Shown: positions 1 to 6,146, counted from the stretch's first letter. The stretch: 10,237 nt of DNA from Candidatus Gottesmanbacteria bacterium RIFOXYB1_FULL_47_11 (GCA_001779455.1 MFKE01000016.1:31867-42103); one strand, 5' to 3'. Made by a program: numbers and translations. The notes: generated by a model not told the origin, from the letters alone.

Positions 1-1
1 G

Positions 2-205
2 GCGCACAAAGGCGTTATGGAAGCATTTGCATTTCAGGCGGGACGCGAAATCCGCGTGATTGTAGATCCGGGGGCTGTGGATGATGCATCCGCGGTTCTG
101 ATGGCACAGGAAATTAAAAAGGAAGTGGAAGAAAAATTGACCTATCCCGGACAAATAAAAATTTCCGTCATCCGGGAGCTTAGGGCAACGGAGATAGCAA
201 AATAA
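2..205 (+). CDS. rny: Ribonuclease Y, C-terminal end (5' truncated)
   Basis: The open frame enters from the left edge at base 2 and ends at TAA 203-205, giving the last 67 residues. The segment QAGREIRVIV, followed by an acidic helix, then YPGQIKISVIRE and a final A-x-E-I-AK, is the typical C-terminal tail of RNase Y. This is the membrane-anchored endoribonuclease that starts mRNA decay in many bacteria. The N-terminal membrane helix, the coiled coil, the KH domain and the catalytic HD domain lie outside the window, so activity cannot be judged here. The ATG at 17 is internal, not the start. A second gene begins 12 bases after the stop and is probably co-transcribed. Confidence 0.93.
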   Translation, partial: AHKGVMEAFAFQAGREIRVIVDPGAVDDASAVLMAQEIKKEVEEKLTYPGQIKISVIRELRATEIAK

Positions 206-217
206 ATAGTATTATAT

Positions 218-766
218 ATGGGAAGTGTAGAGGCCCCAATTCATTTTGAGACCATAGAGGGTGGGTTACATGAATCAGTCGCACGGGTTGTATCTTTTAA
301 ACCTGATCTCATTATTGAAGGCGCCACAGGATCGCGACCTGTCCTGAAGAATCTCCTAAAAGCAGCATCCTATGGCGGTCCTTACATTGGGTTAGATATC
401 AACATGGAAATAATCGAGCCCGGGGCATTTACCAGATATGGAAACTGTGCTAAGCCCGAATCTGTTTTTCCCATCATTCAGGAATTTTCATCAAAGGCTC
501 CAGTTTTAAGTACATGGAATGCTCTTCCTGCAATTTTATCAAACCGTATCGGTCCGGAAGATAGAAAGGATCCTGAGGATGTTTTATCAACTAAAACTAT
601 TGTTCAGAATTTAACTCAATTATTTCCTTATCAGATGCATGTATTTTATAAAGATTTTTATCCTATGTTAGAGAATTTTTTTAAATTAAGTGTTGCGTCA
701 GGATGGCAACTATTTTTATATGATGAAGATTCGGAACAAATGGTTGTTGTAATGATGCGTAAGTGA
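218..766 (+). CDS. Unrecognised 182-residue protein, possibly Rossmann/methyltransferase-like
   Basis: I do not recognise this family. The ATG at 218 follows the rny stop by 12 bases in the same frame; no clear Shine-Dalgarno precedes it, so the start is the first available ATG rather than a proven one. The protein has no membrane segment or signal peptide. Residues 31-39 (LIIEGATGS) followed by YIGLDI at 56-61 resemble strand 1, glycine loop and the acidic end of strand 2 in class I SAM-dependent methyltransferases. Residues 94-105 could be a strand-4 region, and the last 20 residues look like a terminal beta hairpin. The glycine loop is not canonical, so this is a weak fold guess, not a function. 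Base composition is odd: about 47% GC in the first 200 bases but roughly 31% across 541-760 by hand count. A recently acquired gene or relaxed selection are both possible. Confidence 0.75.
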   Translation: MGSVEAPIHFETIEGGLHESVARVVSFKPDLIIEGATGSRPVLKNLLKAASYGGPYIGLDINMEIIEPGAFTRYGNCAKPESVFPIIQEFSSKAPVLSTWNALPAILSNRIGPEDRKDPEDVLSTKTIVQNLTQLFPYQMHVFYKDFYPMLENFFKLSVASGWQLFLYDEDSEQMVVVMMRK

Positions 767-790
767 TATTGGATCACATCCAGCTTATTC

Positions 791-812
791 TATCAATCTG
801 AAAAAATTGATA
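791..812. promoter_or_regulatory. Inverted repeat just upstream of the hup promoter
   Basis: TATCAAT at 791-797 and ATTGATA at 806-812 are perfect 7-base inverted arms separated by eight bases. The right arm ends two bases before the -35 box of the hup promoter. It could be an operator or a weak AT-rich hairpin at the end of the upstream transcript; there is no T-run after it, so it is not a good intrinsic terminator. The operator role is inferred only from position. Confidence 0.35.
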
Positions 813-814
813 TA

Positions 815-843
815 TTGACAGGGCGTGCCGAATTCTTTACATT
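815..843 (+). promoter_or_regulatory. Sigma70-type promoter of hup
   Basis: A perfect TTGACA (815-820) is followed, after 17 bases, by TACATT (838-843), which matches four of six -10 positions. Transcription would begin near 850, giving a leader of about 75 nucleotides before the HU start codon. Confidence 0.7.
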
Positions 844-853
844 GCCTCGTGAA

Positions 854-884
854 GCCCGCCACAGCGGGCCCTGAAAATTTTTTT
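854..884 (+). other. Hairpin and T-run in the hup leader
   Basis: GCCCGC (854-859) pairs perfectly with GCGGGC (864-869) across a CACA loop. A run of seven T follows at 878-884, but eight bases separate it from the stem. It could be a weak attenuator, a stabilising 5' hairpin or an ordinary structured leader. The spacer makes a strong terminator unlikely. Confidence 0.35.
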
Positions 885-925
885 CTTGTTCTATCCCTCT
901 GCCCGAAGGAGGTGAATACCACACT

Positions 926-1198
926 ATGACAAAAGCAGATCTCGTTGAAGTCGTTGCAAAGAAAGCTAGTCTTACAGCAAAAGCAGCACGTGAATCCGTC
1001 GCCGCAGTATTTGGATCCATTACGGACGCACTTAAAAAAGGCGATAAAGTAGTGGTTACCGGATTTGGTACCTTCATGGTCCGATCACGGAAAAGTAGAA
1101 CCGGCAGAAATCCTCAGACTGGTGCCCCGATCAATATCCCGGCACGCAAGACTCCAGGGTTTACCGCTGGAAAAGCATTGAAAAAAGTTGTCCGGTAA
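926..1198 (+). CDS. hup: HU-family DNA-binding protein
   Basis: This 90-residue protein has the full length and signature of HU: an N-terminal helical pair beginning MTKADLVEVVAKKA, then GFGTF at 47-51, the basic DNA-binding arm with RTGRNPQTG near 58-66, and a C-terminal IPARKTPGFTAGKALK. HU dimers bend and compact DNA in the nucleoid. The start is fixed by an excellent Shine-Dalgarno (AAGGAGGTG, 906-914) at normal spacing. The gene is its own transcription unit, with a promoter at 815-843 and a strong terminator at 1226-1255. Whether it acts as HU or as an IHF-like subunit cannot be separated from sequence alone. Confidence 0.97.
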   Translation: MTKADLVEVVAKKASLTAKAARESVAAVFGSITDALKKGDKVVVTGFGTFMVRSRKSRTGRNPQTGAPINIPARKTPGFTAGKALKKVVR

Positions 1199-1225
1199 AC
1201 TACCGCGAACAACACTAAATAGAGA

Positions 1226-1255
1226 CCCCCGCCTCACCGGCGGGGGATTCTTTTA
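1226..1255 (+). terminator. Intrinsic terminator after hup
   Basis: CCCCCGCC (1226-1233) pairs perfectly with GGCGGGGG (1239-1246) over a five-base loop, followed by a T-rich tail (ATTCTTTTA). It lies 28 bases after the hup stop and directly before the next promoter, so it isolates hup from the following operon. Confidence 0.88.
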
Positions 1256-1259
1256 TAAC

Positions 1260-1287
1260 GTGACAATTTGAACGAATGTGGTACACT
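1260..1287 (+). promoter_or_regulatory. Extended -10 promoter giving a probable leaderless mRNA
   Basis: GTGACA (1260-1265, five of six matches to TTGACA) is followed after 16 bases by TACACT (1282-1287), with a TG one base upstream (1279-1280) that makes an extended -10. Position +1 falls around 1293-1295, at the ATG at 1294. The earlier in-frame ATG at 1276 lies inside the promoter and so is probably not used. No Shine-Dalgarno is present, consistent with leaderless initiation. Confidence 0.65.
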
Positions 1288-1293
1288 TACAGT

Positions 1294-2058
1294 ATGCCAG
1301 CACGTAGGAAAAAAACTTCTTCAGGCAAAAAAATATCCGCAGTAGCAGAGCCGGCACACGCAGAAGTTCAACCGGTTGAAGAAAAGCCCATCGAAGAAAA
1401 ACGCCCCACGGTGACCCAGGTTGTGGAAGTTGTTGAGGAAGAAGTGATTGAGGAAGAAGTGGCTCCGTCAGAAGAGGCGCCCGGCATTGTTACAGAATCA
1501 GAGGCGCAAGAAGAAAGAAAATCCGTCGTTGAAGAGTTGTATACCCAGAACAGGGAGCCTGCCGTAATGCCGGAAATATCCATGCATAAACAGGATGCCA
1601 AAAAATCACTGATCGTATGGGCGGTAGTGACGATTGTTGTTGCCCTTCTTACAGGCAGCATACTATTTGCCATTGCCAAAAAAGGCTCATCGGTTTCATC
1701 CTTGTTTGCCAGACCTACTCCGACACCTACGCCCGCACCTACCCCGACTCCCACCCCGACTCCGGCACCTGTTGATAAAGCTTCAATAAAAATTCAGGTA
1801 TTAAACGGCGGCGGGACTCCGGGGGCAGCGTCCAAAATGAAGAAGTTTTTGGAAGACAAAGGATACACCGTAGATTCTACCGGCAATACGGATGAGTATA
1901 CCTATACCACGACAGAAATTCACGGGAAAGATACGATGACGGATGCAGTGAACAATCTGAAGTCGGATTTGAAAGATACATATTCCCTCGGCACAGTCGC
2001 CAGCGACCTGGATGCAAGTGCATCTGCCGACGTACAGGTAATCGTCGGTAAAGAATAA
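1294..2058 (+). CDS. Membrane-anchored protein with LytR_C domain
   Basis: The 254-residue protein begins with a short basic patch (PARRKK), then a Glu-rich low-complexity cytoplasmic segment (about 18-80). One membrane helix follows at 105-127, then a Pro-Thr linker (141-159) and a C-terminal LytR_C domain (about 164-252) with IKIQVLNGGGTPGAA, a GYTV strand, GNTDEY and a final ADVQVIVGKE. LytR_C often trails the LytR-CpsA-Psr ligase domain of cell-wall glycopolymer enzymes, but no such catalytic domain is present here. The likely topology is N-in, with the LytR_C domain outside beyond a stiff spacer. A role at the cell wall is inferred from the domain only. I chose ATG 1294 because the alternative at 1276 overlaps the promoter. 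It heads a five-gene unit and ends six bases before the next gene. Confidence 0.85.
   Translation: MPARRKKTSSGKKISAVAEPAHAEVQPVEEKPIEEKRPTVTQVVEVVEEEVIEEEVAPSEEAPGIVTESEAQEERKSVVEELYTQNREPAVMPEISMHKQDAKKSLIVWAVVTIVVALLTGSILFAIAKKGSSVSSLFARPTPTPTPAPTPTPTPTPAPVDKASIKIQVLNGGGTPGAASKMKKFLEDKGYTVDSTGNTDEYTYTTTEIHGKDTMTDAVNNLKSDLKDTYSLGTVASDLDASASADVQVIVGKE
1714..1770 (+). repeat. Short tandem Pro-Thr coding repeat
   Basis: Nineteen consecutive codons alternate proline with threonine or alanine, made of near-repeats of CCNACNCC units. It encodes the extracellular linker between membrane helix and LytR_C domain. Repeats of this type can vary in length between strains by slippage. Confidence 0.8.
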
Positions 2059-2064
2059 TTCCTC

Positions 2065-2808
2065 ATGAAGTATAAAGCCCTCTTCCTGGATGTTGACGGA
2101 ACGACGGTCGTCCATGGACTAGAGAATCTTCCGTCCCCACGGGTGACAGCAGCGATAAAAAAGGCATCAACCCGTATTCCCGTATGTCTGGTTACAGGCC
2201 GTTCATTGGTATATGTAAATAATGTTATAGACCACCTATCACTATCGGGTTTTTCGATATTAAGCGGAGGCCCGATACTTTACGATACCGCACATAAAAA
2301 AGTATTGCATATCGATCCGTTTCCCACTTCGGCTATTCCCTCCGTATATGCAATTGTAAAAAAATATCATTTAACAATGCAGCTTGAAAATGAACAAGGA
2401 GGACATGAATATGACGGAATTCATAAGCCTAAACATGTATTGTCCGTTTATATCAAACAAATAGATCCGAGTATCATAGACAGGATATTTTTTGAGTTTG
2501 AAAAAATACCAACAATTATTCCACACAAAGTGCCGGACTGGAATACAAAATATATGAGCATCGGAATTACCAGCCCTCAAGGAACAAAACTTCATGGAAT
2601 AGTGCGGATAGCAGAGAAGCTTAATTTACAGCGGAATGAGCTTATTGGAGTTGGAGATAGTTATAACGACTTTCCGCTTCTGATGGCCTGCGGACTCAAG
2701 ATTGCCATGGGCAATGCCGTGCCGGAACTCAAAGCGATCGCTGATTTTATTGCGCCGCCGGTTGAGGAAGACGGCGTTGCGACGGTTATTGAGAAGTTTA
2801 TCCTCTAA
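2065..2808 (+). CDS. Cof-type HAD-IIB family hydrolase
   Basis: All four haloacid-dehalogenase motifs are visible in 247 residues: motif I FLDVDGTT with nucleophile D9 and acid D11; motif II LVTGRS with T44; the motif III lysine probably K175 in GTKLHG; and motif IV GVGDSYND (195-202) with D198 and D202 for Mg2+. The large insertion between motifs II and III (about 75-165) is the C2 cap of the Cof/HAD-IIB subgroup. These are soluble phosphatases acting on sugar phosphates or other small phosphorylated metabolites; the substrate cannot be read from sequence. The gene starts six bases after the LytR_C stop and 17 bases before miaB, with no strong Shine-Dalgarno, so translation is probably coupled to the upstream gene. 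Confidence 0.92.
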   Translation: MKYKALFLDVDGTTVVHGLENLPSPRVTAAIKKASTRIPVCLVTGRSLVYVNNVIDHLSLSGFSILSGGPILYDTAHKKVLHIDPFPTSAIPSVYAIVKKYHLTMQLENEQGGHEYDGIHKPKHVLSVYIKQIDPSIIDRIFFEFEKIPTIIPHKVPDWNTKYMSIGITSPQGTKLHGIVRIAEKLNLQRNELIGVGDSYNDFPLLMACGLKIAMGNAVPELKAIADFIAPPVEEDGVATVIEKFIL

Positions 2809-2825
2809 GGCGTAAAATACGCTTC

Positions 2826-3911
2826 ATGAAGTATTTCATCGTTACATTCGGCTGCGCTGCCAACCAGGCCGACAGTGAACGTGTCGCCGCGTACTACCAA
2901 TCACGCGGGGACACAAAAGCAAAATCCGTTGAGGACACCGACGTTGTGATTATCAACACGTGCATGATCAGGGAATCCGCGGCGCACCGGGTATATGGAC
3001 TCATCCATAATCTAAAAAATAAAAAAATTGTATTAACCGGATGCATGGTAGGAATGGCTGTACGGGAGAAGTCCGGCAACATGCTTCGGGAGCTAAAGAA
3101 AAAACTGCCGACAGTTGATGAATTTTTACCTATAGAAGAAGTGGGATTTGATTACATGCCCATCCGGACAGATAAAATGCATGCGTTGGTTCCCATCACC
3201 AACGGATGCAATAATTTTTGTTCGTATTGCGTGGTCCCCTTTACCCGCGGTAGGGAAGTCAGCCGGCCGTTTGAAGATATCCTTCGGGAATGCAAAGGAT
3301 ATGCGCGAGTGACGTTGATTGGTCAAAACGTAAACTCATACGGATCGGACTTAAAAAATAATACGATAAAACCTACATATGTAAAACATTTAGGGCGCCT
3401 GCGGATTCCTACGCTGTTTCCGGCACTTCTTGAAGAAGTTTGTAAGATAAAAGGCTTAAGGAACATTGACTTTATTTCTAGCAATCCGTGGGATTTTTCC
3501 GATGAGCTTATTGATGTTATAGCCCGGAACAAAAATATCTCGCGGCACATTCATTTACCGGTGCAGTCAGGGGACAATACGGTGCTAAAGCGCATGAACA
3601 GGTGGTATACACGTGAAGGATATATTGCATTAGTCGGTAAACTCCGAAAAGAAATTTCGGGGGTGACAATTTCGACGGATATCATTGTTGGTTTTTGCGG
3701 AGAGACAAAAAAACAGTTTGAAAATACCGTGAGATTGGCCAAAGAGGTCGGGTTTACCAAAGCGTATATTTCCATTTATTCAGATCGTCCTATGACGGCT
3801 GCACACAAGGTGTACAAAGATAACGTGCCGCATGCTGAAAAGAAACGCCGGTGGAACATATTGGAGGAGCTCATTAATAAAACTAATTTACAAAACGGCA
3901 CCTATGAATAA
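2826..3911 (+). CDS. miaB: tRNA-2-methylthio-N6-(dimethylallyl)adenosine synthase, TRAM-less
   Basis: MiaB is a radical-SAM methylthiotransferase that converts i6A37 to ms2i6A37 in tRNAs reading U-starting codons. The N-terminal UPF0004 domain carries the auxiliary cluster cysteines C10 (FGCAANQADSE), C46 (NTCMIRE) and C73 (TGCMVG). The radical-SAM cluster motif is C128-x3-C132-x2-C135, followed by TRGRE. LIGQNVNSYG, HLPVQSG, MNRWYTRE and STDIIVGF are family landmarks. At 361 residues it stops just after the radical-SAM domain, while typical MiaB is about 430-450 residues and ends in a TRAM RNA-binding domain, which is absent here. The stop is natural: the next gene overlaps it by eight bases. 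RimO and MtaB are related alternatives, but the overlap with miaA favours MiaB. A short inverted repeat (GCGTA-AAA-TACGC, 2810-2822) lies directly before the start. Confidence 0.92.
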   Translation: MKYFIVTFGCAANQADSERVAAYYQSRGDTKAKSVEDTDVVIINTCMIRESAAHRVYGLIHNLKNKKIVLTGCMVGMAVREKSGNMLRELKKKLPTVDEFLPIEEVGFDYMPIRTDKMHALVPITNGCNNFCSYCVVPFTRGREVSRPFEDILRECKGYARVTLIGQNVNSYGSDLKNNTIKPTYVKHLGRLRIPTLFPALLEEVCKIKGLRNIDFISSNPWDFSDELIDVIARNKNISRHIHLPVQSGDNTVLKRMNRWYTREGYIALVGKLRKEISGVTISTDIIVGFCGETKKQFENTVRLAKEVGFTKAYISIYSDRPMTAAHKVYKDNVPHAEKKRRWNILEELINKTNLQNGTYE

Positions 3912-4701
3912 GATACTCGTGATTTGCGGACCCACGGCAACCGGTAAAACTGCGCTTGCTGCCCAGTTTGCGCGCGTATTCAACGGAGAACTTATATCTG
4001 CCGACTCCCGTCAAGTATACCGGGGCATGGATCTTGCGAGTGGTAAAGACAGGCCGGATGTCCCCATTTGGCTTTATGACGTGGTTGCCCCCGATGAAGA
4101 GTTTAGTGTGAGCCATTGGGTGCGGCTTGCGCGCACGGCAATCGCCGATATTATCAAACGGGGAAAATTGCCGATTATCGTCGGCGGTACAGGATTATAT
4201 ATTAACGCATTACTGCATCCGTTTGAAACAATTGACATACCGCCGAACAAAGCGTTACGCAAAAAATTATATAAGCTGTCTGTTAGTGATCTTCAAAAAA
4301 TGGTGACACGGGGAGACATAAATGATTCAGACTGGAATAACCCGCGGCGTCTTATACGGAAAATTGAAATTAAAAAATTCCAGCCTCGCCGGCCGGCAGA
4401 TCTGCAGGCGTTTGATTATCTTATAATCGGACTTTCGGCTTCGCTATCGGTACTGGATACACGTATCGATGAACGTTTAAAAAAACGGTTACGGCAGGGG
4501 ATGAAAGAAGAAATTATGTCGCTCTTAAAAACATATAAAAAGGAATTGCCCTCAATGACCGCAATCGGGTTGAATGAGCATGCCTACGCACGCCGTCAGC
4601 TGACATGGTTTAAGAAGCAGACCGATATTCACTGGTTTGATATCCGCTCAGAAACATGCGCTGATGATATAGAGTTGCTTGTTCGCAAATGGTATACTTA
4701 A
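3904..4701 (+). CDS. miaA: tRNA dimethylallyltransferase, short form
   Basis: MiaA transfers a dimethylallyl group to N6 of A37 in tRNA, producing the substrate of MiaB. Visible motifs are the P-loop GPTATGKT (9-16), DSRQVYRGMD (34-43), IIVGGTGLYINALL (91-104), NPRRLIRKIEI (146-156) and RRQLTWF (230-236). I chose ATG 3904 because it places the P-loop at the usual distance from the N terminus; an upstream in-frame ATG at 3832 would add 24 residues unrelated to the family. The start overlaps the miaB stop (ATGAATAA). At 265 residues it is shorter than the usual 300 or so. Part of the loss lies between AIGLNE (220-225) and YARRQLTWF (228-236), where most MiaA proteins have about 25 extra residues. 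All catalytic motifs I can identify remain. Confidence 0.93.
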   Translation: MNKILVICGPTATGKTALAAQFARVFNGELISADSRQVYRGMDLASGKDRPDVPIWLYDVVAPDEEFSVSHWVRLARTAIADIIKRGKLPIIVGGTGLYINALLHPFETIDIPPNKALRKKLYKLSVSDLQKMVTRGDINDSDWNNPRRLIRKIEIKKFQPRRPADLQAFDYLIIGLSASLSVLDTRIDERLKKRLRQGMKEEIMSLLKTYKKELPSMTAIGLNEHAYARRQLTWFKKQTDIHWFDIRSETCADDIELLVRKWYT

Positions 4702-4707
4702 CTTGCC

Positions 4708-5682
4708 ATGCATAGAAAAATAGAGATTTCAGAACGGACCGTCATTTTTACCCTGGCTCTTTTGGCCGCGATTTGGCTGATTCTTCAAATCCGAGACATT
4801 TTATTTTTCCTGTTTATCGCATTTTTGATCATGACCGCAATTTTCCCCATCGTGTCATGGTTGGATAAATACAAAATACCCCGCCCGGTAAGCGTATTTT
4901 TGATATACGTTTTTATGATCGGGTTTTTGGGCATATCGTTCGGCAGCATCGTTCCCATGCTTGTTGCGCAAACGACTACACTGGTGCAGACGCTTCCGGG
5001 AGTTGTCGCAAGGGTGTTGCCCTATTGGACGATAAACTTGCAGACGGTATTTGAGCAGATCGGGCCGATCTCCGAGAATGTTCTTTCAGTAACACTCAGT
5101 ATTTTTTCAAACCTGGTGGCAACGCTTACCGTTCTCGTGCTTACGTTTTATTTTATCTATGAGCGCAAAAACGCTCATACAATACTCACTGATCTCCTGG
5201 GATCGACAATGGGTAAAAGGGCAGGAGAATTATTGCTTAGTATTGAGCGCAGGCTGGGCGCTTGGGTGAGAGGCGAATTGCTGCTCATGACATTTATCGG
5301 AGCGTGTAGCTATATCGGACTAACCCTCTTACATGTTGATTTTGCCCTCCCCCTGGCTATTATCGCCGGGTTACTGGAAATTATTCCCAATATAGGTCCG
5401 TTTCTGGCATTTATCCCTGCAGTTCTCGTGGCGCTTTCTATTTCTCCTCTTTTGGCGCTCAGCACAGCCGCGCTCTATCTCATTATTCAACAGCTGGAAA
5501 ACAACATATTTGTTCCGATGGTTATGAAGCGGAGCGTCGGACTGTCACCGCTTATTACCATCCTAGCACTTATGGTGGGCGGAAGGCTCGGTGGCGTAGC
5601 AGGAGCAATTCTTGCAGTCCCGATACTGCTGGTTTTTGAGGTTCTTTGGGCGGCATTTCTACAAACAAAAAATCCCTCATAA
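4708..5682 (+). CDS. AI-2E family transporter (PerM/YdiK-like permease)
   Basis: This is a 324-residue integral membrane protein with about eight hydrophobic segments: two close together at roughly 11-50, one at 60-85, a central one at 130-150, and a cluster at 190-315. The C-terminal half has the family signature: EIIPNIGPFLAFIPA at 224-238, QQLENNIFVPMVM around 261-273, then SVGLSPLITILALMVGG and GVAGAILAVPI. Members have been linked to AI-2 export, Na+/H+ exchange and other roles, so the substrate is unknown. The gene starts six bases after miaA and is last in its unit. Its stop codon lies in the loop of the bidirectional terminator. Confidence 0.92.
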   Translation: MHRKIEISERTVIFTLALLAAIWLILQIRDILFFLFIAFLIMTAIFPIVSWLDKYKIPRPVSVFLIYVFMIGFLGISFGSIVPMLVAQTTTLVQTLPGVVARVLPYWTINLQTVFEQIGPISENVLSVTLSIFSNLVATLTVLVLTFYFIYERKNAHTILTDLLGSTMGKRAGELLLSIERRLGAWVRGELLLMTFIGACSYIGLTLLHVDFALPLAIIAGLLEIIPNIGPFLAFIPAVLVALSISPLLALSTAALYLIIQQLENNIFVPMVMKRSVGLSPLITILALMVGGRLGGVAGAILAVPILLVFEVLWAAFLQTKNPS

Positions 5683-5695
5683 CGAGGGATGTTTT
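5667..5695. terminator. Bidirectional terminator shared by the AI-2E gene and rnpB
   Basis: ATCCCTC (5672-5678) pairs perfectly with GAGGGAT (5684-5690) across ATAAC. On the minus strand the stem is followed at once by five T (5671-5667), a good terminator for rnpB. On the plus strand the tail is GTTTT, weaker but usable. The loop contains the TAA of the permease gene, so the left arm is coding sequence. Confidence 0.82.
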
Positions 5696-5697
5696 GT

Positions 5698-6073
5698 GTA
5701 CCCGGGAATCTCATAAGCCAGATTCTGTTTCAAAATTCTCATTTCTCTAATGCCCGTAAACTTTGTCCCGCTTCCGCTTGCGCGAAATCTTGAATGCGTA
5801 ATAATGGCGGGACGTTCGCCGGTTGCAGCGGGTGGGATTGCCTCTTTTCACCCATCTCCCATAGCCGTCAGGCTACAGGGAAATGATTAGTCTCTGTGGC
5901 TCTCTCAACCTGTCAGTTCAGGAATCGTTCCTGACCCCTTTCGGGGTCGGGACACCAGCGGTTACCCGTTCCCGCTTACGCGGGATCCCCTGCATTCTGC
6001 TGTCTGGACTTTCCTCCCGCCCTCACTGCCCTTACGGGCTGAGAGGCGGGCGAGAATTCGGATTCCAAGGTAC
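5698..6073 (-). ncRNA. rnpB: RNase P RNA, type A-like
   Basis: This is the catalytic RNA that removes tRNA 5' leaders. On the minus strand GAGGAAAGTCC (complement of 6006-6016) is the conserved P4 5' region and ACAGAATCTGGCTTAT (complement of 5713-5728) the matching 3' region. P1 closes the molecule: 6061-6073 pairs with 5698-5710, with only a two-base internal mismatch, and this sets both ends at about 376 nucleotides. Other landmarks are GAGCCACAGAGAC, GGGTGAAA (complement of 5846-5853) and CCCACCCGCTGCAA (left of 5836). Only nine nucleotides lie between GGGTGAAA and CCCACCC, so P13 and P14 seem absent, and the loop equivalent to L15 reads GGCAA where GGUAA is usual. A 7-bp stem GTCCCGC/GCGGGAC forms the P16-P18 region. 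It is transcribed convergently with the AI-2E gene. Confidence 0.95.
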
Positions 6074-6079
6074 CCTATA

Positions 6080-6109
6080 AGTATATCATAAAACCCCGAC
6101 TTGTGTCGG
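6080..6109 (-). promoter_or_regulatory. Promoter of rnpB
   Basis: On the minus strand TATACT (6085-6080) has a TG one base upstream (6088-6087), an extended -10. CCGACA (6109-6104) lies 18 bases upstream as a four-of-six -35. Initiation near 6073 matches the 5' end expected from helix P1. The -35 lies inside the terminator stem of the preceding minus-strand unit. Confidence 0.65.
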
Positions 6110-6115
6110 GGTTTT
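6090..6115. terminator. Symmetric terminator hairpin between DUF5679 gene and rnpB
   Basis: AAAACCCCGAC (6090-6100) and GTCGGGGTTTT (6105-6115) form an 11-bp perfect inverted repeat with a TTGT loop. Both flanks give T-runs on their own strand, so it works in either direction. Its natural job is to end the minus-strand DUF5679 unit. Confidence 0.85.
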
Positions 6116-6146
6116 ATTTTGGACAGTTTCCACTTAAGTAAAAACT

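Noticed and set aside
793..1077. Minus-strand frame over the hup leader and hup
   Set aside because: It is antisense to a well-supported gene, its promoter and its leader.
1714..1770. CRISPR-like or minisatellite array
   Set aside because: The repetition is codon-level Pro-Thr coding inside a gene, with no spacers.
3832..3903. Longer N terminus for MiaA
   Set aside because: It would sit within miaB and move the P-loop 24 residues in; the start at 3904 fits the family.
3904..3911. Programmed frameshift between miaB and miaA
   Set aside because: The ATGAATAA overlap is ordinary translational coupling; both proteins are complete in their own frames and no slippery heptamer is seen.
5883..6080. 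Plus-strand 65-residue reading frame
   Set aside because: It lies wholly over the RNase P RNA gene; its sequence is explained by conserved rnpB structure and there is no Shine-Dalgarno.
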